DNA from: Diphasiastrum complanatum
Lineage: Eukaryota > Streptophyta > Lycopodiopsida > Lycopodiales > Lycopodiaceae
Direction of reading: 5' to 3'
DNA length: 64,000 bases
NCBI GenBank assembly: GCA_029204225.1
Contig: CM055113.1
Coordinates: 7,471,852-7,535,851, forward strand
The notes under the pieces are model-generated. The model was not told the DNA's origin. It saw nothing but the letters and a program-made list of their open reading frames with translations, and made no database searches. A program made the translations under genes and the position numbers. Shown here piece after piece: positions 10,801-20,846 of the stretch (positions are counted from its first letter, which is position 1; each line of letters begins with the position of its first letter).

Positions 10801-11842
10801 TTCTTTTGTTCAAAGTGAATATGATCCCACTCTTTACATTAAGTTTGATGATGTTGGTATTGTACTTTTACTCATTTATGTAGATGACATCATCATTAGT
10901 GGAAATAGTGTTGATGGTATTGAAAAAATCAAGATAGATCTATCCTTAGAGTTCAAGATGGTAGATCTAGGGTGTCTTCACTTCATCTTAGGCATAGAAG
11001 TACTTAGAGGGTCTGATTTTATCTTTATAAGTCAAGTAAACTATGCTCAAAGTCTTTTGAAGAAGTTTAAGATGGAAGTATTCAAAAGTGTTGACACACC
11101 AATGGAGCAAGATGTAAAAGTGCCAAATGAAGATGATGAAAGATCCTTCATGGACATCACTTTGTTTAGGCAACTTATAGGCTCCTTAATGTGGATCACT
11201 ATAACTAGACCAGATCTTAGCTTTAGTGTATGTAGGTTGATCCAATCCATGCAAAAGCCATTGAATATCCATTGGAAAAAGGCTAAGAGGATTCTAAGAT
11301 ACATCTCGGGTACATTGGATTTTGGGATTCTATATAGAGGAGATGTGATTAACCTTCATGCATTTAGTGATTCCGATTTTGCAGGGGACAAGAGGGATAG
11401 GAAATCAACAAGTGCCTATTCAACTTTCATAGGAGAAGGTGTGGTTTCATGGCTTTCAAAAAAGCAAGAAACTATATCTCTATCTTCAACCGAGGCCGAG
11501 TACAAAGCTTTGACAACCACTACAAAGGAGGTACTTTGGATCAAGAGATTATTGGTGGAACTAAAGATCATGGATTCAGAGGAGGCACCAATCATCTACA
11601 ATGACAATATATCAGCCCAAAACCTTGCATCTAACCCAATCTTCCATGCAAGATCTAAGCACATTGAGATATGCCATCACTTTGTGAGAGAAATGGTGCA
11701 AGCCAAGGAGATTGCTTTGGAGCATGTTCCAAGCAATGAATGTGTAGCTGATCTACTTACTAAACCACTTCAAAAGACACCTTTTATGAAGTTCAGATCA
11801 TCACTTGGAGTGATTAGTAAAGCAATGATTGAACCAAGCTAG
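7874..11842 (+). CDS. Element B Gag-Pol polyprotein (Ty1/copia), integrase Glu replaced by Lys
   Basis: An uninterrupted 1322-residue polyprotein for retrotransposition. Order: Gag from residue 1 (ERLNKTNYSIWKVRME near 14-29), zinc knuckle CYYCSKMGHYASEC near 255-270, protease WWIDSGASSHM near 311, pre-integrase WHKRLGH near 446, integrase core, RVT_2 RT with YVDDI near 1002, and RNase H with SDSDFAG and STEAEY from about 1165. The integrase has HSDVH and SDNGGE (Asp about 573), but the third residue of the D,D-35-E triad is Lys (GVAKR, residue 609, codon AAA at 9698-9700) instead of Glu. Spacing from the second Asp is exactly 35 residues, so this is the catalytic position. The copy is therefore probably unable to integrate alone. 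Start chosen because it opens the conserved Gag motif and matches the sister elements. Confidence 0.96.
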   Translation: MASINAYLLDTNERLNKTNYSIWKVRMESIVIMQDLMEIVNGKEGEPIHPQEKAKYIKRCNVALHCIKMNVANELLREVGDCTSAQDAWETLQKVYESKNQTRMLALKNQIYRSYQKKGESAHTFVLRVKELNKELAFIGDPIKDEELVQLILNGLSFEFDNLVQGYAIMGKLPILEELQGTLMAEESRRSQMQERMDRLSIQGGDDQALFTKGKGKSKGKGSTSKKSTKLEDQEGPPKASPSTTKVKKDKSKVKCYYCSKMGHYASECFKRKKDQSQANMSKEEEEESSHEDSLMMSIFSSTSFKGEDPWWIDSGASSHMTSKREFFSSLLSYDGPIKSIYTANDEACKIEGVGSIPLCLGSSKKINIEGVLYIPTITKNLLSVGQMVDNGFNVDFASNECFIKKKGKIVAKGTRLGKLYKLDAFVDTNVVMLAEKSKISTFTLWHKRLGHVNSGSMEAMIKEEYALGLPRSTGKEDKVCEACALSKAHKKVFPNSITKSSHPLELIHSDVHIASTKSNGGSSMFLTFIDDYSRYCWVFLLSFKSQVFDTFVKFKLFVEKHHNHSIKILRSDNGGEFISNEFKAFCEEEGIKKETSCPYTPQQNGVAKRRNRTLCECSKALRLDACLPKSFWGESLVCANYLMNRVSCKAIEGKTPYEMLYGKKPNLNHLKVFGCICYVHVPLETRTKEDPSSTRGIMLGYASSSKGYKVYLPSLNKFVVSRDVIFDEHHMHMLEEGSSAPTIKKKMAEEQDLGFEEELMEEQAPNPPITPRRSSRAKVEPSRLTYQGKGQQVEGISSTSYALSSFEEPSNVEDALNSKEWYKAMLDEYDALIENETWLLVERPQRNVIGCKWVFKLKLNANGSVNKHKARLVAKGYAQERGIDYEETFAPVAKMVTIRLIIALASHFGWILCQMDVSNAFLNGFLEEDIYMEQPQGFIKHGMENKVCHLQTSIYGLKQASRSWNSRLHCYLISLSFVQSEYDPTLYIKFDDVGIVLLLIYVDDIIISGNSVDGIEKIKIDLSLEFKMVDLGCLHFILGIEVLRGSDFIFISQVNYAQSLLKKFKMEVFKSVDTPMEQDVKVPNEDDERSFMDITLFRQLIGSLMWITITRPDLSFSVCRLIQSMQKPLNIHWKKAKRILRYISGTLDFGILYRGDVINLHAFSDSDFAGDKRDRKSTSAYSTFIGEGVVSWLSKKQETISLSSTEAEYKALTTTTKEVLWIKRLLVELKIMDSEEAPIIYNDNISAQNLASNPIFHARSKHIEICHHFVREMVQAKEIALEHVPSNECVADLLTKPLQKTPFMKFRSSLGVISKAMIEPS

Positions 11843-11856
11843 ATAGTGAGGAGGAG

Positions 11857-12538
11857 TGTTAAAAATTCACAATTCTAGCTTGACTAGTTTTGGTCATATG
11901 ACTTGTAAATAGTTAGATGGTCATGATGTGGCTTGTCACACGTGCCAAATAGCACAGGATTCCATTCATAAGGATGTTCTCAAGTAGACCTAAGTGTTAG
12001 AACCTTTGGAATGAGTCCAAATTATGCTTAGATACAAGGGAGAAAAAATAGGAGCTATTTTTGGTAATTTTTGCATTGTTGAGGGATCTCCAAGATTCCA
12101 ACCCTAACTTGGTAGGGATGAAAGATCCACCAAAATTAGCATTAGGGATAGGTTTAGGGCTACTCATACCTGCCCAAAACCGTGATGGATCATGTATATA
12201 AAGGTGATGATATCTCACCAAAATAAATCAAGCAATTTCATGTTTTTTCTCTCATAATGGTGCAATTGCTCTCTATGTTCATAATTGTTTGAGTACTTGT
12301 GATTACTAATGATTATAGGATTGAATGTAGGTCTGGTGTACAGTACTCAGACTGTGGGAGGCCGTACTTTCACACGTGTGAAGCCTTCTTCAAGGATTTG
12401 GGCCATTTAGTGAGGTTCAAGCATAGATTTTTGATGGATTTTGATGGTTCAACTTGTGCTAATCTTATGAAATCATAATCTATTGTTTCCCTCATCATTT
12501 CAAGTGTTTTAGGATCCTTATTTGCTGTAATTTTTACA
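11857..12538 (+). repeat. Element B 3' LTR (682 bp)
   Basis: Same length and, by eye, same sequence as 6381-7062. It is preceded by the purine-rich GTGAGGAGGAG, the plus-strand primer, and followed by GTGTT, the second target-site copy. The palindrome is at 12369-12382. Confidence 0.97.
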
Positions 12539-12543
12539 GTGTT

Positions 12544-12815
12544 ATGCTTAGCAATTGACTCCATCTCCTCTCCATGGCCTTGACCCAAATGTCATCATCC
12601 TTTGCTTCACCATAAGTCGAAGGTTCTTTGCTTTGAATAATGCTAGATAAGAGAGCATAATTTGCTTCATATCTTTCAGGTTGTGTCTTCTCTCTTGTTG
12701 ATCTTCGTAGCTCTCCCTGGCTATATGATCCTGGAAAGTCATCCATGTCGCGGCTCTCCAACAATATTCTCTCAAACACTTAGGGAGCTTCCTGTCAGGT
12801 GATCGGCTTCCTAGT
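12544..12815 (-). pseudogene. Element D linker and RT start, first piece
   Basis: Minus-strand reading gives LGSRSPDRKLPKCLRE, then after a frameshift near 12770 ELRRSTREKTQPERYEANYA and EPSTYGEAKDDDIWVKAMER. These are the integrase-RT linker (RRSTRE motif) and the first residues of RVT_2. Its start continues the D integrase piece that ends at 3142, and its end continues in frame at 6375. GAAAA at 12816-12820 is the target-site copy next to an A LTR. Confidence 0.85.
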
Positions 12816-12820
12816 GAAAA

Positions 12821-13094
12821 ACTTAGAATTTGCTTTGCACAGGAACACAAATCATGCTACATAGTAACACAGACAGAAAATCACTCTCCTCAGCAAGCTC
12901 ACATAGCAACTATATTTCTCAAAATGAAATTACATTGTACATATAGTTGTTCACTCAGGCAACCCATGCATGACCTAGGTTGTCGTTGGCGGGACGCGTG
13001 TCCCGTCGACTTCTCGTGGCGAGGCCAACTGATCCTTATCCATGGATAGGACCCACAGTACAGTAACACAGTGATTCTAACTTTAATTCTAACT
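12821..13094 (-). repeat. A-family 3' LTR (274 bp)
   Basis: Homologous to 2861-3136 over its whole length. It is a 3' LTR because the polypurine tract (AAGAGAGAG on the minus strand, 13095-13105) and the RNase H end lie immediately on its right. Its left flank GAAAA matches the right flank of the LTR at 2861-3136. It has CGGGACGCGTGTCCCG at 12990-13005. Confidence 0.88.
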
Positions 13095-13255
13095 CTCTCT
13101 CTTAAAGTAGATTCACTTTTTATACAGTCATATACATAGCTTTAAAGTCAACAAACTTTAAGTACAGAAAGCTTTGATCTAAACTTATCAAACTTTTCTC
13201 CAGTAAGTGGCTTAGTGAAAATATCAGCTAGTTGTTCTTCTGTGCTACAATGAAC
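13095..13255 (-). pseudogene. A-family RNase H C-terminus
   Basis: Minus-strand reading from 13255 gives STEEQLADIFTKPLTGEKFD and a stop near 13145, the standard copia Pol ending. It continues from 19123 once element C and one TGAAC copy are removed. Confidence 0.88.
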
Positions 13256-13908
13256 TGTGAAAAACTCAGATCCAAAAGATGCTAAAGTTTCATAAAGATC
13301 TTGGCCATGGAAGTTATGCACATCTAGATTGAAAAAATGATAGAAATTGTGATGTTAAGCATACTAAACATCAACTAAACATCAAGATCTGATCATAAGC
13401 TTCCACAAACAGAAACTTGCTGTCCCTGTCCGTACTTCAAAGCCTACAACCTGCATTTCACACGTGTGAAGCCATAGCAACAAAGAAATCACAATTCTAG
13501 TGGCTAGAATGCAAGATATGAACAAAAAAGTGAGAGAGAAGAAGATGGATCTTCAAAGAGCATAACATTCATTCAATAGAATGAAAATGAGATGTGTACA
13601 TACTCGTGGAGATGGCTATTTATAGCAGCCATAGTGCCTCTTGGCCACTTGTCTTATGATAGGCTAAAATTGGGGTCCAATAGGATTCACCCATCTACCT
13701 AGAAATTTGGTCAAATAGGAATGCACCAAATTATGAGCCAATAGAAGAGCTCCTCACTCGACCTCCTCTAATTAATGTGACCTCAAAAGTAGTGTACACA
13801 TACTTTGGGCCTCTACATACATGTATGAACCTATCTCTAACTTTTATTTGGCCATAGGCCTACAAAATCTCAAGTTAGGAAAATACTACTAGTTGACAAT
13901 TTTTCACA
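13256..13908 (-). repeat. Element C 3' LTR (653 bp)
   Basis: In the element's direction it runs TGTGAAAAATTG to GAGTTTTTCACA. The Pol stop codon lies in its first bases (TGTGA). The palindrome TTCACACGTGTGAA is at 13457-13470. Confidence 0.96.
13457..13470. promoter_or_regulatory. Palindrome TTCACACGTGTGAA in element C 3' LTR
   Basis: Exact 14 bp palindrome, repeated at 18666-18679 in the 5' LTR. In the element's direction it lies downstream of the TATA-like box, as in element B. Confidence 0.6.
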
Positions 13909-16900
13909 CTCCCTCTTCAACTAGTTTTAGCATAGATTTAGAAAGTACACCAAGACTTGTTCTATGCTTGAAAAATAAGTCCTTTCCCAATGCTTTGGTA
14001 AAGATATCAGCCACACATTCCTTTGATGGGACATGTTCAAGCTTGATCTCTTTTGCCAACACTTGTTCTCTCACAAAATGGTAAGCCACCTCGATATGTT
14101 TGCTCCTTGCATGGAAAACCGGATTGCTTGCTAGACTTTGGGCTGAAAGGTTGTCACAAAAGATGATTGGACTCTCTGAAAAATCCAGCAAATGAAGCTC
14201 CATAATCATCCTCTTGATCCACACCATCTCCTTTGTGCATGATGTCAAAGCTTTGTACTCGGCCTCACTAGAAGAAAGTGATATAGTTGCTTGTTTCTTC
14301 GACATCCATGAGATAGCTCCATCACCTATGAAAATAGCATGTGCATTTATGGATTTTCTATCCATAAGGTCTCCTGCAAAATCTGAATCTGAAAAAACCA
14401 AATAAGTTAGGTGATGAGCCTCTATAAACAATGCCAAAATCTTTTGTTCCCGAGATGTATCTCAAGATCCTCTTTCCTAGTTTCCAATGTTCTATGCTAG
14501 GATCTTGCATGAATTGGCTTAATCTACCAACACAATAAGATAAATCAGGTCTTGTGATGGTTAGATATATAAGAGAACCTATTAGCTTCCTATAGAGAGT
14601 AATGTCCTCGAAGGATCTTTCATTACCTCTTATAGTTAGCTTTACATGTGATTCCATAGGTGTATCAATAGGATTTGCATCTACCATATGAAATCTATTG
14701 AGAATAGAAATAGCATACTTCTCTTGTGAAATAAAAGTGATTTGAGAAGTTCTAATTACTTCTATTCCTAAGATATAGCTCAAAAGACCAAGATCATGCA
14801 CTTCAAATTCCTTTTTTAGTGCTTTCTTGATATCTTCTATATCTTCCTTGTTCCCTCCACTTAAAATAATGTCATCCACATAAATTAGAAGGATTGTAAC
14901 ATCATTAGCACTAATTCTAAAGTAAAGTGAATGATCATACTCACTCATAGTGAAGTTTTGAGAAAGTAGAAAAGAGTTAAGCCTAGCATACCAACTCCTT
15001 GGTGCTTGCTTAAGACCATACAAACTTTTTTGTAGAAAACACACATGATTAGGCTTGCTATGAGAAACATAGCTCTCGGGTTGCTCCATGTAGACTTCCT
15101 CTTCAAGATCACCATTCAAGAAAGCATTAGAAATGTCTAATTGCCAAAGATCCCATCCATAAAGAGTTGCAAGGGAAATGATTACTCTTATGCTCACCAT
15201 CTTTGCCACGGGTGCAAAGGTTTCCTCATAGTCAATGCCATGCTCTTGAGCATAACCTTTAGCCACCAACCTTGCCTTCAACTTGTTGATAGATCCATCT
15301 TGATTTGTCTTTACCTTGAAGATCCATTTGCATCCAATTGCACTTTTGCCCTTTGGAAGCTCCACCAATCTCCATGTGTTGTTCTTCATAAGTGCTTCAA
15401 ACTCAAGATCCATTGCTTGGATCCATTCCTCTTTTTGCCTTGCTTCATCTACACATGAAGGTACATCAAAAGAAGTTAGGAAAGCATAGTTGGATCCATC
15501 CACCACTTGCTTACCTTTGCCATCATAAGTGAGCCTTGAGGGTTTCACTTTATGCCTTGGAGTTCTCCTTGGAATTTGACTTGAAGAGGCTTCTTCAACA
15601 TCCACATCCAATGTGTCATCAACTCCATTGTCATCAAGCACATTAGTTGCAACAACACCATCATCACTTGAAACAACTTTTGGAATGTTACTTTCATCAA
15701 AAATGACATCCCTACTTGTGAACACTTTCTTGATTGAAGGAACATAAATCCTATATGCTTTGCTTACTTCACTATAACCAACAAAAATGCCCTTTCTTGA
15801 AGATGGATCCTCCTTAGTTCTATCATCAAGAGTAATGTTGAAGTAGCAAATGCATCCAAAAGTTCTTAGAAACTTGACATTAGGCTTCATACCAAACAAA
15901 GCTTCAAAAGGGGTTTTTCCTTCCAATACAACACTTGGCCATCTATTGCATAGGAAATTTGCACACAACAAAGCATCACTCCAAAAAGGTTTAGGAAGAT
16001 TAGCATTCAATCTCATTGCCTTTGCACTCTCACACAAGGTTCTATTCTTCCTCTCGGCCACTCCATTTTGTTGTGGTGTTCTTGGACATGTGTACTCCCT
16101 CTTGATCCCATGCTCATCGCAAAAGGCTTTGAATTTGTTAGAAATGTATTCACCACCATTGTCGCTCCTCAAGCATTTGATTTTGGTTGTAAATTGAGTC
16201 TCAATAGCAACTTTGAACTTGACAAATACATCAAACACCTCATCCTTGCTCTTTAGTAGATAAACCCAACAAAATCTACTAAAATCATCAATGAAAGTTA
16301 CATACATCTTAGCACCTCCATTGCTAATTGTAGTAACACCATGAATATCCGAATGCAAGAGAGAAAAAGGCATCTTAGATCTAGATATAGATCTAGTATA
16401 TGGCAATCTATGTGATTTAGACAAAGCACATTCTTCACAAACATGATTCAAGCAAGTAAGAGACTTGGGAAGTCCCCTTACTACCTCCTTTTTGGCTATT
16501 ACCTCCAAGGCCTTGTAGTTGAGATGTCCCATCCTTTTATGCCATACCTCTTGAATTGACATTTGTTCATTTGCCATGCATCCAACTTGGTTAGCAACAA
16601 CACATGCATCAAGCTTGAACAATTTCCCTTGCCTTTTCCCTTTTGCAATGATACTACACCCCTTTTTGATCAAGCAAGCATCACCATCAAACTCAACTTT
16701 GAATCCTTTGTCAAGCATTTGGCTTACACTAAGTAAGTTCTTGGTAATGGATGGAATGAGCAAAACATCTTTCAATTCTATATTCCTATTTGTAGAAAGT
16801 GAAATAGGAATTGTGCCAATCCCCTTGATTGTACACTCACCATCATTTGCGGTATAGATTACCTTCCTATCACCATCAAATGCCATTAAAGATGAAAAAT

Positions 16901-17855
16901 ACTCTTTATGATATGTCATATGAGAAGTGGCTCCACTATCAATCCACCAAGGATCAATGTCTCCATGATTAGCCAACAAGCAAGATGACATAACAAAAGC
17001 ATCATTTGAAAGAAGCTCATCCCCACCCTCATCAATAGTTAGATTGGTTTGCTTTTCCCCTTGATCCCTCTTTTTCTTGAAACAATCACTAGCAAAATGC
17101 CCTTTGACTCCACAATAGAAACATTTTAGCTTAGATCTATCCTTCTTTTTGCCAAAAGTAGAGTGCTCACCTTGGTCTTGCCCTTTAGACCAATTGCTTT
17201 TACCTTTGCCCTTGAACTTGCCTTTAGAGAACATTGCCTCCTCTTCTCCTCCTTGAGATGTAGAAGATGCTCCCACTCTTGCTTGCAACCTGAATTCTTC
17301 AGCCAACAAGACCTCTTGCAAGTCTCCAACACTTGGTAAACATTTTTGGATAGCATAACTTTGAACAAGATTAGCATGATCATCCAACAAGCCATTGAGA
17401 ATCACTTGAACAAGCTCCTCATTATTTATGCCATCATTAATGCATGCTAACTCATCATTCAATGCTTTAACTCTCAAAACAAAAGCATGTCCACTCTCAC
17501 TCTTCTTTTGCATACAAGAAAAGATTTGCCTTCTTAAAGTCAACACTCTAGAAGTAGACTTGGATTCATAAACCTTCTTCAAGGCTTCCCAAGCTTCACT
17601 AGATGATGTGCACTTACCAACCTCTTTGATAAGCTCATTTGTCACATTCATCTTGATCATGTGAAGGGCTTTCTTTGCCCTCTTGTCATACCTCAATTGT
17701 TCTTGAGGTGCCAAAGGTCTCTCCTCCACACCTACAACAATATCCATCAACTCATTCATCTCAAGCAAAGACTCCATCCTTACTTTCCAAGTAGAATAGT
17801 TGAGGGAGGTAAGCCTATCATTGCTTTCCAACATGTAGCCTCCATTTGTAGCCAT
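13904..17855 (-). pseudogene. Element C Gag-Pol polyprotein, one frameshift in RNase H
   Basis: Starts at ATG 17855 (MATNGGYMLESNDRL) and runs 1165 residues to 14358, with the remaining RNase H in another frame at 13904-14437. Order: Gag, zinc knuckle CFYCGVKGHFASDC near residue 241, protease WWIDSGATSHM near 300, integrase HSDIHG near 503 followed by SDNGGE and GVAERKNR (all three catalytic residues present), RT YVDDI near 990, RNase H SDSDFAG and SSEAEY. The frame breaks in a run of six A at 14392-14397 (T on the coding strand), just before SDSDFAG; relatives have one base fewer. Apart from that the copy looks intact, so a sequencing error in a homopolymer is possible. The stop lies in the 3' LTR. 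Confidence 0.93.
14392..14397 (-). other. Frameshift site in element C: homopolymer of six A
   Basis: Losing one base here joins the two Pol frames in the order seen in B, F and G (GF-SDSDFAG). It is the only lesion found in this gag-pol. Confidence 0.8.
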
Positions 17856-18464
17856 GTTGCAATGATTGATCTCTGATCTTTGACCTGTTCCAATGCACTA
17901 AGCACTCTCTTGAATCAACAAATGAAACACAAGAAGAAATCACAAAGATTTGGAACCTAAAACCTTACTTTTTCTCTCTTTTCCTCACTTTTTCCTCAAT
18001 TTTAGCCACTAGTTTTATGATTTCTTGATCAAACCAAGACCAAACCTCAATATACTTGCTTTTCCCTCACTCCTAAGATTGAAATACACTCTTGAATCAT
18101 TCAGCAAACTGAAAATCAGAGGGTTACATCAATTTTGAAGTTTTTGACATGAAGAAGCAAGAAATTGAATCAAAAAACTATATGCTAGAATGGAAAACTA
18201 ATAGGATCTTGTTGGATCTTGCATCTCCCTCTTTCCAAAACAAATTTTGTCTCCTTATTCTGATAAGTACAGAGGGAATTCGCCCTACTTCAATTGAAAT
18301 GCATACAAATGATGTTTTGATCACAAAGATCCAATTTCTACACATAAATCAACAAGATTTTTAGCTAGAAACTTGATTGGAATGCTACAAAAGCAAACTC
18401 GCCCACAAATCTCTTCTAAATCTGGCAAAACCTGCACATTTGGCCGCCTAATGCTCTGATACCA
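17856..18464 (-). other. Element C leader with primer-binding site
   Basis: Plus-strand tgctctgatacca at 18452-18464 is the reverse complement of TGGTATCAGAGCA and touches the 5' LTR. The remaining 590 bp are non-coding leader; the small frames within have no motif. Confidence 0.9.
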
Positions 18465-19117
18465 TGTGAAAAACTCAGATCCAAAAGATGCTAAAGTTTC
18501 ATAAAGATCTTGGCCATGGAAGTTATGCACATCTAGATTGAAAAAATGATAGAAATTGTGATGTTAAGCATACTAAACATCAACTAAACATCAAGATCTG
18601 ATCATAAGCTTCCACAAACAGAAACTTGCTGTCCCTGTCCGTACTTCAAAGCCTACAACCTGCATTTCACACGTGTGAAGCCATAGCAACAAAGAAATCA
18701 CAATTCTAGTGGCTAGAATGCAAGATATGAACAAAAAAGTGAGAGAGAAGAAGATGGATCTTCAAAGAGCATAACATTCATTCAATAGAATGAAAATGAG
18801 ATGTGTACATACTCGTGGAGATGGCTATTTATAGCAGCCATAGTGCCTCTTGGCCACTTGTCTTATGATAGGCTAAAATTGGGGTCCAATAGGATTCACC
18901 CATCTACCTAGAAATTTGGTCAAATAGGAATGCACCAAATTATGAGCCAATAGAAGAGCTCCTCACTCGACCTCCTCTAATTAATGTGACCTCAAAAGTA
19001 GTGTACACATACTTTGGGCCTCTACATACATGTATGAACCTATCTCTAACTTTTATTTGGCCATAGGCCTACAAAATCTCAAGTTAGGAAAATACTACTA
19101 GTTGACAATTTTTCACA
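18465..19117 (-). repeat. Element C 5' LTR (653 bp)
   Basis: Same length and apparently same sequence as 13256-13908. A TATA-like CTATAAATAG (minus strand) is at 18825-18834. The palindrome is at 18666-18679. Confidence 0.96.
18825..18834 (-). promoter_or_regulatory. Probable TATA box of element C
   Basis: CTATAAATAG on the coding strand, about 285 bp into the LTR. The copy in the 3' LTR is near 13616-13625. Confidence 0.55.
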
Positions 19118-19122
19118 TGAAC

Positions 19123-20087
19123 AACATGAATTTCACGACTCAGCAGCCTCTCATGTATGAAGTGATATTGAATCTCAATGTGTTTAGTTCTCGCATGGAA
19201 CACTGGATTCTTTGCTAGCTAAATGCCACTCTGACTGTCGCTATGTAAAGTCGTGGGATTTTTCTGCTTCATGCCAATTTCTTCCAAGATTTGTCTCAAC
19301 CATATAACTTCCTGTGCTACACTACACATTGCCTTATACTCTACTTTTGTTGTGGATAGAGCAACTATACTTTGCTTCTTACTAGACCATGAAAAACAAC
19401 TCCCACAAAGCTGGAATACATACCCTGTGGTGGATCTACGATCATCATAGTCACCTTACCAATCCGCATCCACATAGCAACACAACTCAGGTAAACTCTC
19501 ATGCTTCTTATGAATCAATCCATAATCTGAAGTGCCTTTCACATAACGCAAAACGCATTTAGCTGCCTTCCAATGCATTTCCGTAGGTGCTGCCATAAAC
19601 TGACTTACAATGCCAACAACATAGCATATATCTGGTCTAGTTGTGGTAAGGTAAATCAAGCTCCCTACTAACTGTCTATATAGCGTAGCATCAAATGACT
19701 GTGACTCATCAAACTTAGAAAGCTTTTTACCTAGTTCAATAGGAGTGTTTATTGGTTTGCAATCCTGCAACCTAAACCTGTGCAGCAACTCTTTGACATA
19801 CTTCACCTGTGTTAAACCCACTTCATGTCCTTTTTGCCACACTTCTACTCCAAGGCAGTAATGCATCAGGCTGAGATCCGTCATCTCAAATTGTTCCATG
19901 AGGTCTTTCTTGATCATGCCTATCATCTCTTGATTATTTCCTGTAATAATCAAGTCATCAACATAAAGAGCAATCAGAGCAACCATACCATCAAAGCATA
20001 AGACATAGAGATTTGGATCAGAATGTGTTCTCACCATCCCCTTTGAACAAAAGTAGGCATCAATCCTGCTATACCACGCACTAGACC
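19123..20087 (-). pseudogene. A-family RT and RNase H, truncated at its 5' side
   Basis: Minus-strand reading from 20087 gives AWYSRIDAYFCSKGMVRTHS, RT motif YVDDLIITGN, then LVGSLIYLTTTRPDICYVVG, and the RNase H region down to 19123. Stops are present (for example next to the DADW motif near 19456). The similarity to copia RT begins abruptly at 20087, just downstream of the LKQAPRA position. It continues at 13255 across element C. Confidence 0.88.
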
Positions 20088-20379
20088 TAAGTCACGCCCA
20101 AAGACCATGGCTACACATCGCCAAGTCCATCTCGTCTTTTGAAAGCTAAAAAAACAGCCACCGAACCATCTATGTCGCTACTTGGTGCATCCATCTGTCC
20201 TTTACAAGACACCTTTGAGCTTGCCAAATTAAGGGAAGATATTCATTAAAAAAAAAAACAACTTTGATTTTAGATATAATCAGTGTGATAGGCCACCTGT
20301 AGACCCAATAACAAGAGACAGGCCAATGGAAGTAAGAGAACCGAATGAAACAATGTACATAATTTAAAAATAAAATTTA

Positions 20380-20846
20380 AAGATCATACACAGGCCATAG
20401 TAACTCCTTTTGTTGTTTTGGTTGCTCCAAACGAATGCAACGATGTTGCAAATTTTGATTTTTCTTTATTAGATTCATATCATTTTCTTGTTGTTGGAGG
20501 CATACACAATTTACAAGCCCGAAAACAATTATCTCAAGAGTATCCTCATATTCCAAGCTTTCGAACTGTGATTGTCATTGCATTTGCTGGCCTGACAATG
20601 GAAGAATCAAAATTATTGCTTTGGGACCATAATATTGATTAGGACTACTAGATGAAGATGACCATGATACAAAGAATTCGATTTTTTAACAAAGAATACA
20701 TGAGAGTCTCCAAAGCAGGAGATGTGAATCAACTTGAGCTGAAAGCACTCTGTGCTCAAGAGACAGGCCTCTCTTTTGATTCGAAAAATCCTACGCAGAG
20801 CCTTACATATGATAATTTTTTTCAGCTTGCTTTTCGCAGTGGCCAG
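20380..20846 (+). other. ParB-like exon of the methyltransferase relic
   Basis: Reads VTPFVVLVAPNECND, then SYHFLVVGGIHNLQARKQL, and after two TAG stops MKMTMIQRIRFFNKEYMRVS and LTYDNFFQLAFRSGQ. The VVGG-H-(6-7 residues)-A pattern resembles the ParB/Srx nucleotide-binding signature. The exon ends at a CAG|GTAA donor (20846/20847). Confidence 0.55.

Larger units (their letters stand above)
6381..12538 (+). mobile_element. Element B: full-length Ty1/copia retrotransposon
   Basis: Complete 6158 bp element: 682 bp LTRs (6381-7062, 11857-12538) that appear identical, primer-binding site at 7063, a single gag-pol frame, a polypurine tract (GTGAGGAGGAG) before the 3' LTR, and a GTGTT target-site duplication (6376-6380, 12539-12543). 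It is inserted in the RT region of element D. Identical LTRs mean a recent insertion. The gag-pol frame is open, but one integrase catalytic residue is changed (see CDS). Confidence 0.97.
13256..19117 (-). mobile_element. Element C: full-length Ty1/copia retrotransposon
   Basis: 5862 bp element on the minus strand with two 653 bp LTRs (13256-13908 and 18465-19117) that look identical, and a TGAAC target-site duplication (13251-13255, 19118-19122). It has a primer-binding site at 18452-18464, a polypurine tract GAAGAGGGAG next to the 3' LTR, and a gag-pol frame with one frameshift. It lies inside the RNase H region of an A-family element. Related to F by protein sequence and by the EEGV ending. 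Confidence 0.97.
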
